NCBI GenBank assembly: GCA_964036295.1
Contig: OZ038468.1
Span: 11,604,183-11,668,182, forward strand
Origin: Plumapathes pennacea
Taxonomy: Eukaryota > Cnidaria > Anthozoa > Antipatharia > Myriopathidae
Reading direction: 5' to 3'
DNA length: 64,000 nt
Position numbers and translations under genes: made by a program. Below, in pieces: positions 61,601-64,000 of the stretch. Positions within the stretch are counted from its first letter, which is position 1. Each line of letters starts with the position of its first letter. A model generated the notes under the pieces. That model did not search any database. It had not been told where the DNA came from and saw nothing but the letters and a program-made list of their open reading frames with translations.

Positions 61601-63981
61601 TCAAACCAACTGTCTCAAAATTGTGTGTGAAGGTTTTCCATATAATATACATTACGCAAGTGAAAAATGAAGCAAACCTTATCATTATAGTGAGCACAAC
61701 AAGAGCGTAAAGCTGGTGCTTTTCGGAGGCGAATTTTGAGGAATTTCCCATAAAATGAGAGGGGGTGCCCAGTTCTCACTAGAAAAGTCGCACATTTGGA
61801 CTTTTGAGTTTTCAGTTGAACCCCTCAAACTGACAAAGTTTGGTGGAAATCGGAGAGATGGCATGTGCCACCCCTGCCTGGTCCTATCGTGGACTCGCTC
61901 TTAATCATTATTAAAAGCTGGACCATTGGATATTGGATTTCTAGGCTTTTGATTGCTTCCTTGGACATGGGTTATCAGCTCATATCCAATAGGTGGACAA
62001 ATATGATCAATGAACGCGTGAGCGACGAAGTAATGTTTTTTTTTTTTCAGATTTCACAACCTTTCTGAGTGGCTTGTAAGTCCCGGGTGAGACAAATTTA
62101 CAACACTAATTAAAGAATGGGCAAAGAGGAAAAAATGCATGCCTCAAGTGTTTTTACACAACAGCAAAGGGAACAAGACGGCACCTTCGCTCAAGTCGAT
62201 ACGAGCAGCCATTGATCGATCGCTTACTTCGGTTCGCCTCCGCGATGTAAACAGTTTTCCATCACCACCGACTCTGCCCTCACAGAAGCAAATATAATTT
62301 TCTTCTTCAATATTCCTTGTTGATGTTCAACCATCTCCAGCTTCAGTTCTCGTTCAACACAGCCAGTTGTCAGTTTCAAGCAGCATCACAAACGTCGCAC
62401 ATGGCGAGCAAAGAAAGCAATTCCCTCCGTAATGCGTTGTTTACAACTGTACCAACGTCCAAGTTTTAAATATTTTTGGTACATCACCTTAAGATATTTT
62501 TTAAAACTCCTTCTGAGAGTGTTTTTGCGGTGTAAATCTATGGTAATGTGTTCTCCACTCGATTTTCATTCATTCAGCTATTAGCCCGTTCGCAAAGACG
62601 TTGTCATAGTTGCGGTCGTCTTCCGGTCTTTTTTGCGTCAAATAAAATCATTTTGGAGAGTATTTTGTAGTCCAGTTTTTAATAAAACAATTATCCTACT
62701 CGGGCATGCCGAATATGGATTGATAATAACCAACTCGGCGCGGCGCCTCGTTGGTTATTTATCAATCCATATTCGGCGCGCCCTCGTAGGATAAATAAAA
62801 AATAAACTACTTTTAGCGAGGAAATATGCACGGATAATTGTCCGAGGATATTATCTGTTCCGAGAAGCGAACAGTTGCCCGAGAGCGAAGCTCGAGGGCA
62901 ACCGTGAGCTTCGAGGAACAGATAATGTCCAAGGACAATTATCCGTGCATGAGTTCCAAAGCCAAAAGTAGTTTATTGTCTTTATTATCCTTCAAATATT
63001 TCCGCTCGCAGCGCAAATAATGGCGCGGGGACTGTGAAGCTTTTTGGTGCTTTCTGGAACTGCTTTTTGATGTCCTCCTCGGTAGTCATCTCGTAATGGG
63101 TTTTTGTGATTAATATATAAAATTGTGTTCGGATTTTGTCAATAAACAGCGTTTGTTCGCCAGGCGGGTGTTATTCGCTGATAACGTTCGCTCGTGAGCG
63201 GACGTTATTCGGTCACGTATCACGATTCCACCAATCACGCGCGGGAGGAAATATTTGTCCAGCGCCGAAACAATTCAAGACAGGCGTATGAAACTAAACT
63301 GAAGTGCCATGATGTAGGAACGATGCTCCCTGAATGTCATGTTTGTACCAGCTCAAGGGAGCAAAAATTGATCTTGTTATTACAGCTGGGTTCTTTTGAG
63401 TTTTTAATGACTTTAGCTTCCAAATTCAAGCACTCTGAGTCAGCTTACTCGACTGGTCAAATTACTTAATACATGCCTGGGCCACAATTGATAAAACTAA
63501 TTACTTGTTTTAGACTAGCTTTGCTTCGTATTTAGTTCGATAAAATAACCCACAACAATGGTCTCACAAGTCCAAGTGTATTTCGTCCTCAGTTGCCTAA
63601 GAATTCGCAAAGAAATAATTTGCTTCATAAGGCCACGATTACGCGTTTCAGCAAAGGCAAAATTCTTGCGTTCACTAAACTGGCCTTAAGGCCAATTTTT
63701 TACGGTACGATTTTTACTAACGACTATCGCCTGCGAATTTTTATGACACGTCGTATCGTGTAAATCAACCCTACGACTCGCTTACGTCTGTTGCATACAA
63801 ATAGAAAACAGTCGTATGATTTTAAATATTGTTTACAATGTTTAAATCGGTCTTAAAGATATACTTCCCGCTCGACTGATACACTAACTTTGCTCGTTTT
63901 AAGCTTACCGTGCCCTTCTTGGAGCAGGAAAACAAGGTAATACCACAGCAGCACTGTCCTGATTAAGCTGTGTTCTGCCAT
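18259..63981 (-). CDS. Ig-domain receptor tyrosine kinase, 14 coding exons (FGFR/VEGFR-class architecture)
   Basis: A type I membrane receptor that would bind an extracellular ligand and phosphorylate tyrosines in the cytoplasm. Exons on the minus strand: 63909-63981, 42222-42500, 41572-41880, 37458-37562, 36149-36224, 34706-34908, 34234-34350, 33736-33962, 30502-30621, 23071-23150, 21173-21213, 20694-20793, 20399-20495, 18259-18573. Their lengths sum to 2142 nt (713 codons plus stop), and every junction has GT..AG and matching phase. Domain order is signal peptide, Ig1, Ig2, transmembrane, juxtamembrane, kinase, C-tail. Kinase motifs are complete: GVGAFGEV, AVKK, HRDLAARN, DFGMA, WSYGIVLYEIFTLG. 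The closest vertebrate relatives by motif are FGFR/VEGFR-type kinases, but orthology cannot be settled by eye. The weakest links are exon 1 (21 kb from exon 2) and possible missed extracellular exons of phase 1-1. Confidence 0.85.
18762..19900. repeat. Repeat-rich intronic stretch with tandem 19-mer and hairpin
   Basis: GTGATTGGTCGGAAAGC occurs twice in tandem near 18762-18800. A perfect 30-bp inverted repeat lies at 19722-19751 and 19785-19814 (ATGGATGCACGCGGGAAGTT...). The part at about 18880-19340 is a diverged relative of about 32370-32830 (shared GGCATYCAAAGGAAAT, TTAATTCTC and ATGGTGAYTG...TTCTTCGAC). It looks like a miniature-transposon family. Confidence 0.5.
20399..20495 (-). CDS. 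RTK exon 13: kinase C-lobe end
   Basis: Acceptor TTGCACAG, donor GTGAGT. It encodes YSIMMQCWSEDPDDRPTFEE with the conserved CW..DP..RPTF signature of kinase subdomain XI. Confidence 0.93.
20694..20793 (-). CDS. RTK exon 12: kinase subdomain X
   Basis: Acceptor ATTTGCAG, donor GTAAGC, phases 1 to 2. It encodes GGTPYDGFREADVIAQLQ then QYRMPQPSHVSES, the typical RTK segment after the IFTLG strand. Confidence 0.93.
21173..21213 (-). CDS. RTK exon 11: 41-bp kinase micro-exon
   Basis: Acceptor TTCTTGCAG, donor GTAAGT, phases 2 to 1. It encodes only WSYGIVLYEIFTL (kinase subdomain IX). It is short enough to be missed by gene predictors. Confidence 0.93.
21335..22717. mobile_element. TIR element carrying a RecQ-like helicase fragment
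   Basis: The ends (about 21335-21415 and 22640-22717) are long inverted repeats sharing CCGTTAACCCACC, GGGACTCGGGAGGGAACGTC and AAAACCTGACAC. TGAAAACA lies directly outside both ends (21327-21334 and 22718-22725) and may be an 8-bp target duplication. It sits in the RTK intron between exons 10 and 11. Confidence 0.75.
21555..22005 (+). pseudogene. RecQ-like DEAH helicase fragment
   Basis: The plus-strand frame contains a Walker A motif (VVLPTGYGKSVIFQAMP) preceded by a RecQ-like Q-motif region (ATRKAASYFFAGKNTF). After frame changes near 21815 and 21945 it contains MCVVNPRVTSL and a DEAH box (VDEAHCINHW). That is the first half of the superfamily 2 helicase core found in RecQ1-like proteins; the second RecA lobe and zinc domain are missing. 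It is enclosed by the inverted repeats of the host element, so it was probably captured by or belongs to the transposon. It cannot be functional as it stands. Confidence 0.75.
22792..22876 (+). repeat. GAT trinucleotide microsatellite
   Basis: An interrupted (GAT)n tract within the RTK intron. Confidence 0.95.
23071..23150 (-). CDS. RTK exon 10: activation-segment end, APE motif
   Basis: Acceptor CCAAAAAAG, donor GTAAGT, phases 0 to 2. It encodes GRIPIKWTAPEVLFE then SSKSDV, covering the P+1 loop, APE and the start of helix F. Confidence 0.92.
23318..24600 (+). mobile_element. LINE (CR1/jockey-like) 3' fragment with TGTA tail
   Basis: It opens within a reverse transcriptase: DWSTVKSGVPQ, then LGPILFLIYINDI, followed by frame breaks where the catalytic ADD segment would lie (about 23475). 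A later open piece (23853-24137) has the C-terminal STRANHDHKLQL..KHSFFVRTIKPWN pattern of such elements. The 3' end reads ACCTTGAATAAACTG followed by (TATG)n then (TG)n, a typical CR1-like 3' microsatellite. It is inserted in the RTK intron on the opposite strand, 5'-truncated and inactive. Confidence 0.75.
24601..26130. other. Intronic stretch, no recognisable gene
   Basis: This is RTK intron. A short GTCCGCGTCCGCC element near 25475 resembles the repeat seen at about 3375. Otherwise only chance ORFs are seen. Confidence 0.4.
26139..27240 (-). pseudogene. Decayed host-like gene with UBX/FAF-like coiled-coil and beta-grasp segments
   Basis: Several minus-strand frames line up in order, from right to left. 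The first is RTFQIGWLHYSKDKERYIII (about 27210-27150). Next is a Glu/Arg-rich coiled coil, TSEEKQELRMEKYQLY (about 26970) and again ESRELREQDKAYQESLEK (about 26655). Then comes VVVRVRHISQGQITRAFHSS with VYDW (about 26490-26400), resembling an UBX-like ubiquitin fold, followed by an acidic tail ending DSDNESGSKYEL. In coral genomes this order occurs in large uncharacterised families, some with HECT ligase domains; that link is from memory. Frame changes and stops interrupt it, so it is a pseudogene lying in an RTK intron. Confidence 0.5.
27485..28285 (-). repeat. Dispersed repeat, inverted copy
   Basis: Reverse-complement relative of 10380-11260, running from the CGCGTGAAAACGCGACAG end to the TTCGGGTGAAAACAATT end. 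It is moderately diverged. Confidence 0.65.
28510..29885. repeat. Miniature repeats with AATAAGCGCCCC and hairpin ends
   Basis: CTCGAATAAGCGCCCCCC at about 28527 and GAAATAAGCGCCCCC at about 29857 are copies of one motif. A perfect 31-bp inverted repeat (29607-29637 and 29687-29717, core GCGCGTAATACGGGCC) makes a hairpin. TTATTATATGACTGTGA recurs inverted at about 28607 and 29580. A direct repeat TCCGTATTACACACTTCA lies at about 28660-28710. Confidence 0.55.
30290..30405. repeat. Palindrome-rich GCGATCGC/TAAGTCGCGA repeat
   Basis: Repeated and self-complementary units (TTAACTCGCGACTT, AAGTCGCGATCGCGAGTTAA) lie just 3' of a related inverted piece at about 23225-23300. The flanking GTGCAGTGCA stretches are also inverted relative to each other. 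Confidence 0.5.
30502..30621 (-). CDS. RTK exon 9: catalytic loop and DFG
   Basis: Acceptor AATTGAAAG, donor GTATGT, phase 0-0. It encodes IMHRDLAARNVLVTTK, then KITDFGMAFQTERYGYGTAK. It contains the catalytic Asp, the Asn of RN, the DFG, and two activation-loop tyrosines spaced Y-x-Y. Confidence 0.95.
30622..33735. other. RTK intron with hairpin repeats, no gene
   Basis: It contains a palindrome (31926-31953 with 31971-32001, core AATCATACGAGTGAT) and a repeat related to 18880-19340 (about 32370-32830). Recurrent TGATTGG motifs are typical of short interspersed elements. No coding signal is seen. Confidence 0.5.
33736..33962 (-). CDS. RTK exon 8: hinge and kinase insert region
   Basis: Acceptor TATATTCTAG, donor GTAAGT, phases 1 to 0. 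It encodes SEPLMIIMEYVAFGDLLGFM, a short polar insert (about residues 35-50 of the exon), then YDLVKFSQQIACGMQFLKSK. Confidence 0.94.
34234..34350 (-). CDS. RTK exon 7: helix C
   Basis: Acceptor CATTGAAG, donor GTTAGT, phase 1-1. It encodes NREKFMKEIEIMKMLGKHRH then PNIIRFRGC. The Glu in FMKEIE is the helix C salt-bridge partner of the catalytic Lys. Confidence 0.93.
34379..34610 (+). repeat. TTG/CTG-rich microsatellites
   Basis: (TTGTTGCTG)n at about 34379-34455 and (TTG)n at 34573-34607, both in the RTK intron. Confidence 0.9.
34706..34908 (-). CDS. RTK exon 6: glycine loop and catalytic lysine
   Basis: Acceptor CCAACACAG, donor GTTTGG, phases 2 to 1. It encodes a Pro/Arg-rich juxtamembrane end, DPWEVLDKDVFIQGFLG, the loop GVGAFGEVWRAV, and RECAVKKTR with the catalytic Lys. 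Confidence 0.94.
35560..35800 (-). repeat. Dispersed repeat, partial copy
   Basis: A diverged inverted relative of 10840-11110 (shared AGAGAACTTGG, CTCAAATGAAACCTGAT and the TTAATC(C/G)..CC block). Confidence 0.5.
36149..36224 (-). CDS. RTK exon 5: juxtamembrane
   Basis: A 76-bp exon with acceptor AATATTTAG and donor GTGAGC, phases 1 to 2. It is exactly what is needed to join exon 4 (ends phase 1) to exon 6 (starts phase 2). It encodes a Lys/Arg-rich segment, TSGKKTGRKQKPK. The call rests on splice sites and phase; the sequence itself is not diagnostic. Confidence 0.75.
36590..36855. repeat. Dispersed repeat shared with 63010-63257
   Basis: About 250 bp aligned on the same strand, including GAACTGCTTTTT, TTCGCCAGGCGGG and the palindrome GTCCGCTCACGAGCGGAC, ending CACGCGCGGGAGGAAATATT. 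Confidence 0.75.
37458..37562 (-). CDS. RTK exon 4: transmembrane segment
   Basis: Acceptor TTATTTTCAG, donor GTAAAG, phase 1-1. It encodes GTKWEIIG followed by about 20 hydrophobic residues (ILIALGIVCPFVIFAVWFL) and the stop-transfer RRRNKN, giving a single-pass type I topology. Confidence 0.92.
38158..38222 (+). repeat. GGGTRRC heptamer minisatellite
   Basis: Degenerate tandem heptamers (ACGGGTG, ACGGGTA, GCGGGTG) within the RTK intron. Confidence 0.85.
38223..40333. other. RTK intron, local tandem duplication, no gene
   Basis: A unit of about 190-220 bp at about 38700-38870 recurs at about 38885-39105. Both contain ACTGGAAGAAGAAT, AACTTGAAACTCAGCC and TTTAGTTTGGATGCAGCCCA. No coding exon of the RTK was found here. 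Confidence 0.55.
40816..41130 (+). CDS. Small secreted protein with an RGD motif, copy B (104 aa), nested antisense in an RTK intron
   Basis: It has the same layout as copy A: signal peptide MSCLLLVVILLELGNVAA, then YRQTANHRRMRYTG, YCKSRGDNEK and an acidic stretch. It differs from copy A by Ile to Leu, Lys to Asn, Thr to Ile and Cys to Arg. About 5 further nucleotide changes are silent. An in-frame stop lies 8 codons upstream of the chosen ATG, so the ORF is self-contained. It sits in the intron between RTK Ig2 and transmembrane exons, on the opposite strand. The single Cys of the mature region is kept, while copy A has an additional one near its C-terminus. No family is recognised. Conservation of the frame in two copies is the main evidence that it is real. 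Confidence 0.6.
   Translation: MSCLLLVVILLELGNVAAYRQTANHRRMRYTGEPLELSRYCKSRGDNEKLDFHPLDSSDPLDMVLDENQKYGLRDRQIYNQKTANHRLKGIIKNNKTHNSMRAP
41572..41880 (-). CDS. RTK exon 3: second Ig domain
   Basis: Acceptor TTCGTTAG, donor GTGAGG, phase 1-1. It encodes an Ig domain with Cys in INITCKAIN, Cys in DEGTYTCAAGTFNG and several N-glycosylation sequons (NIT, NSS, NVS). Confidence 0.92.
42222..42500 (-). CDS. RTK exon 2: first Ig domain
   Basis: Acceptor GTTTCCAG, donor GTTAGT, phase 1-1. It encodes GPPTVTIDG, Cys in IVIKCTVKA, Trp in HIKWLFNG, and DKGNFTCSATNDNG with the second Cys, an I-set-like fold. Confidence 0.92.
43165..43915 (+). pseudogene. 5' region of the zinc-finger/D-D-D family, fragment
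   Basis: It is the inverted counterpart of about 60700-61455 (shared TCTCTTTCAAC.CCG.CACAAAAGTCTCTC through TGTTTACTCTACAA). It ends in an open stretch CSLANHCNDSCGTT that matches the Cys-rich start of the family N-terminal exon (CSLANNCNSSCGACVK at about 60725-60675). The rest of the gene does not follow on this strand, so this is a truncated copy. Its left part encodes an open stretch (KSLKVVKYIHFDKQTVL) also kept in the other copy. Confidence 0.6.
44536..45178 (-). pseudogene. Zinc-finger/D-D-D family, copy 1, catalytic-core exon
   Basis: The minus strand encodes VEFDQCTQNWYAVLSVMEH, FFRSDNAGCYHCRFPILSLP, YDFSEPQAGKDVCERR, MKSHMRRFINEGHNVQTAQD and GGVKGCYVA. After a frame change near 44815 it continues ACQSMTKHSMVGVQAFNNF and VRVWKAYNVGPGKF. 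These match 53760-54235 of the larger copy segment by segment. The conserved Asp residues in SDN, DFSEP and GKD fit a metal-binding RNase H-like core, by inference. The frame stops at 44536 without the C2H2 and HTH parts, so the copy is truncated. Confidence 0.7.
45478..45671. repeat. Palindromic miniature element built of CATAAG hexamers
   Basis: A nearly perfect 190-bp inverted repeat. Outer GCCTGGTCCT/AGGACCAGGC is followed by GCGCATAAGCATAAGCATAA and an inner GAGAGCGACAGTGGCGACAT on both arms. A related CACTAGCGCATAAGCATAAG end lies at about 47183. Internal hexamers vary in number between arms. Confidence 0.85.
45854..46145 (-). pseudogene. Zinc-finger/D-D-D family, copy 1, middle exon
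   Basis: Acceptor TTTTTCAG. It encodes SIKNQLEEIQHELQN, WEAHILRSVHQDSAKRTVL, VLIAMDWALKFLP and KGKSWHVSMAVTK. These match the larger copy (KQKCEAIRAWKSHLLRTV.., IIMDWAMKYLP, RGRSWHVSAVITK). The Asp in MDWA is the first conserved acidic residue. The join to the next exon is not clean by phase. Confidence 0.68.
46545..46766 (-). pseudogene. Zinc-finger/D-D-D family, copy 1, Cys/His cluster exon
   Basis: It encodes RLKSSKTYMKSDFKVHV, CADHC and CLHEHNLACDRCEG, matching the larger copy at about 53240-53410 (YLKAEFKTHV, CADYC, CQQEHDVDCIRCD). The C-x3-C / C-x3-H / C-x2-C pattern suggests a zinc cluster. The 5' part lies inside a 152-bp tandem repeat. Confidence 0.65.
46683..47118. repeat. 152-bp tandem repeat, about 2.9 copies
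   Basis: Units start at 46683, 46835 and 46987 with GACATGGACCTTGAAGTCAG and are nearly identical. Each includes the start of the minus-strand Cys/His exon (KTYMKSDFKVHVS) and part of the preceding intron. Confidence 0.95.
47499..48713. mobile_element. TIR element, about 1.2 kb (GGGGCCGTATTCACCAAACTT ends)
   Basis: The left end TAACCTGGGGCCGTATTCAC and the inverted right end TAACCAGGGGCCGTATTTAC, followed by CAAACTTTCGTA, are clear TIRs. The sub-terminal parts repeat AAGTTCGTAMG. An inner palindrome (CAATTCCAACTGCGATCATC...) lies at about 48173-48213. There is no recognised ORF. Confidence 0.75.
48714..51020. other. RTK intron 1, no recognisable gene
   Basis: AT-rich. A diverged tandem duplication of about 125 bp (GTAGTTGCAYTGTTT...ATAACCGCGACCATAA) lies at about 49690-49940. 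Only chance ORFs are seen. Confidence 0.45.
51024..51655 (+). pseudogene. HARBI1-like transposase fragment
   Basis: After an apparent acceptor (TATTTTCCAG) the frame reads MRMSPESFDYLLSKVGPLIT, AERLALTLRYLATGDSQQSM, FSFRVG and FELWNYPHCVGAIDGKHIAI (first Asp), then SGSLYYNYK. A frame change near 51420 leads to VLMAVCDAYYVFTMVNIGDY, SNNDNGVL (second Asp) and VGDEI. A TGA at about 51244 also breaks it. The part with the catalytic Glu is absent because the homology stops at about 51655, where another family begins. It belongs to the PIF/HARBI1 clade but is a different lineage from elements 1 and 2. Confidence 0.8.
51656..54242 (+). pseudogene. Zinc-finger/D-D-D/HTH family, copy 2, 5' part (interrupted by Harbinger element 2)
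   Basis: N-terminal exon: RAGLFSLSDEEVNAMVICPK then a Cys/His ribbon (CCYPTH), a frame change near 51800, and CAVPVGSG at a conserved phase-1 donor (about 51904). After an intron to about 52180 comes an acidic linker with a frame change near 52385, then a long uninterrupted frame from 52404. That frame holds SPVLSILNTSWDDIS, a Cys/His cluster (CADYC...CIRC, about residues 298-330), a helical stretch, and the core: MDWAMKYLP (Asp about 403), SWHVSAVITK, LRSDNAGCYH (Asp about 486), YDFSDPQSGKDICDR (Asp about 515, 524, 527) and VRAWRAYGVGP. I infer an RNase H-like metal-binding core. It reads into the Harbinger TIR at 54243. It resembles a large uncharacterised family in corals; I cannot name its superfamily. 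Confidence 0.7.
54412..55572 (+). pseudogene. Harbinger element 2 transposase (DDE_Tnp_4 type), with an intron and two breaks
   Basis: It starts MPALREVCDMLLMCYDMRI, parallel to element 1. The N-terminal part ends CRYSDMIHLFAKPLP. A frameshift at about 54778 and a TGA at 54824-54826 separate it from the nuclease part. That part has FVDGTVRPISRPG (first Asp), then an apparent phase-1 intron of about 95 bp (GTGAGT...TTCCAAAAG, about 55069-55162). It continues GWKHDAGMLADSG (second Asp), GDPAYPL and SVEWLFGDI (Glu). Element 1 has no intron there. The frame ends at 55572. It is probably inactive but could be rescued in trans. Confidence 0.85.
55573..56325. other. Interval between the convergent Harbinger genes
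   Basis: Intergenic spacer of element 2 with no ORF of note. The matching spacer in element 1 is shorter (about 360 bp). Confidence 0.5.
56328..57048 (-). pseudogene. Harbinger element 2 Myb/SANT-like protein, one frameshift
   Basis: It starts MDWTRQHDVLLCREILAV with ERGKLWTEIAQSL and RAVRERYALL, the Myb-like trihelix. Next come ASGISPKQDELDVLIEEILE and a basic region PPRSKRRSGSDTVEFM. A frameshift near 56525 (in a GAGAGAGAG run) precedes the Gln-rich coiled-coil tail that ends ALLGNTNYK at about 56328. The element 1 homologue has the same domain order. Its expected role is TIR recognition and nuclear import of the transposase. Confidence 0.78.
57449..58246 (+). pseudogene. Zinc-finger/D-D-D/HTH family, copy 2, 3' part
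   Basis: It continues the frame of the 5' part across the Harbinger insertion (YRELEVEPQGATALKV). It encodes a C2H2-like finger: IFSCKESGCVLTFKS then, after a 1-bp frame change near 57628, HMDTDKH. Next are SLFDKVKKRWAAKV, GWALKVAKRAQRMSEKVKAF and GHKADPSQIAKE. An in-frame TAG occurs at about 57942; after it come FKPEEWRTSQQISNFFSRLS and an acidic tail ending at 58246. The SEKVKAFL...QQISNFFSRL region looks like a helix-turn-helix or homeodomain-like DNA-binding unit. The Cys-His finger plus HTH at the C-terminus suits a DNA-binding transposase or a nuclear regulator. Confidence 0.7.
58247..60396. other. RTK intron 1, no recognisable gene
   Basis: AT-rich; I see only chance ORFs. No matching C-terminal exons for the family fragment at 60.4 kb were found on the minus strand. 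Confidence 0.4.
60397..60760 (-). pseudogene. Zinc-finger/D-D-D family, copy 3, N-terminal exon only
   Basis: The minus strand encodes CSLANNCNSSCGACVK, SEVDLILARAGLFGEKG, MTICPKHRLALGLLW and RKCSHPLHARKK. After a frame change in an A-run near 60478 it continues RPERGASLQMSKGI and VLVPVGSG, ending at donor GTAAGC (60391-60396) in phase 1. The order, Cys/His spacing and intron phase equal those at 51660-51904. The many Cys/His pairs suggest an N-terminal zinc-binding module. No downstream exons are present on this strand, so it is a truncated copy. Confidence 0.68.
60761..61455 (-). repeat. Conserved 5' flank of copy 3
   Basis: About 600-700 bp shared in inverted orientation with 43165-43870. 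Shared landmarks are GTTACGCGGCAAATCCTTCC, AACCCAGTGGAACTTTGAGT and AGAGACTTTTGTG. It defines a long common upstream region for at least two copies of the family. Confidence 0.75.
61456..62690. other. RTK intron 1, no recognisable gene
   Basis: AT-rich, with no ORF beyond chance and no repeat I can name. Confidence 0.4.
62692..62978. repeat. Two adjacent hairpin palindromes
   Basis: Palindrome 1 (62692-62792) has arms ATCCTACTCGGGC and GAATATGGATTGATAA. Palindrome 2 (about 62801-62978) has arms ATGCACGGATAATTGTCC and TTATCTGTTCC, with outer AATAAACTACTTTT. Both look like miniature fold-back elements. Confidence 0.8.
63010..63257. repeat. Dispersed repeat shared with 36590-36855
   Basis: Same-strand copy, with a roughly 17-bp internal deletion relative to the other (missing CGACCAATAAATT). 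It ends CGCGCGGGAGGAAATATTTG in both. Confidence 0.75.
63909..63981 (-). CDS. RTK exon 1: signal peptide (assignment inferred)
   Basis: ATG at 63981 opens MAEHSLIRTVLLWYYLVFLL followed by QEGH and a donor GTAAGC in phase 1, which matches the phase-1 start of the Ig1 exon. The hydrophobic core is typical of a secretory leader. The 21.4 kb gap to exon 2 makes the link tentative; it could instead start another gene. Confidence 0.6.
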
Positions 63982-64000
63982 CTCAACTGTTATGACTTGA

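Overview
The window looks like nuclear DNA from an anthozoan cnidarian, most likely a stony coral or close relative. The grounds are AT-rich introns with GT..AG splice sites, a receptor tyrosine kinase (RTK) with immunoglobulin (Ig) domains split into many small exons, and a dense load of transposable elements of the kinds common in coral genomes. There are no operons, ribosome binding sites, CRISPR arrays or recognisable RNA genes. All calls come from reading the sequence; no database search was possible.

The main host gene is an Ig-domain RTK on the minus strand, reconstructed here as 14 coding exons between 63981 and 18259 (713 codons plus stop). It has a signal peptide, two Ig-like domains (42.5-41.6 kb), one transmembrane exon (37.5 kb), a juxtamembrane exon (36.2 kb), a complete-looking split tyrosine kinase domain (34.9-20.4 kb) and a proline/acidic C-tail (18.5 kb). 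Every junction is phase-compatible. The roughly 21 kb first intron and the intron between 30.5 and 23.2 kb are full of mobile elements.

A block of about 2.65 kb containing the two Ig exons and, antisense to them, a 104-codon ORF for a small secreted protein occurs twice: copy B at 40334-42990 (inside the RTK) and copy A at 5555-9047 (downstream of it). Copy A is interrupted by an 837-bp element with a 9-bp target duplication, and copy B preserves the empty site. Between the copies the Ig2 exon differs more than the adjacent intron and most changes alter amino acids, which suggests diversifying selection.

Mobile DNA by region: 0-1.2 kb, a frameshifted Polinton/adintovirus-like polymerase-B ORF; 1.9-5.6 kb, two inverted-repeat elements; 9.7-11.4 kb, a terminal-inverted-repeat (TIR) element with a dispersed repeat inside; 11.9-15.1 kb, Harbinger element 1 (Myb-like protein plus DDE transposase); 21.3-22.7 kb, a TIR element carrying a RecQ-like helicase fragment; 23.3-24.6 kb, a LINE 3' end; 26.1-27.3 kb, a decayed host-like gene; 43-47 kb and 51.7-61.5 kb, three copies or fragments of a large zinc-finger protein family with a putative RNase H-like D/D/D core; 51.0-51.65 kb, a HARBI1-like fragment; 54.2-57.4 kb, Harbinger element 2, inserted into the best copy of the D/D/D family. 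Excising element 2 with one TA restores that host frame at the junction.

The items most worth a second look are the co-duplicated Ig/secreted-protein block with fast-evolving Ig exons, and the multi-copy zinc-finger/D-D-D/HTH family, which I cannot assign to a named transposase superfamily.
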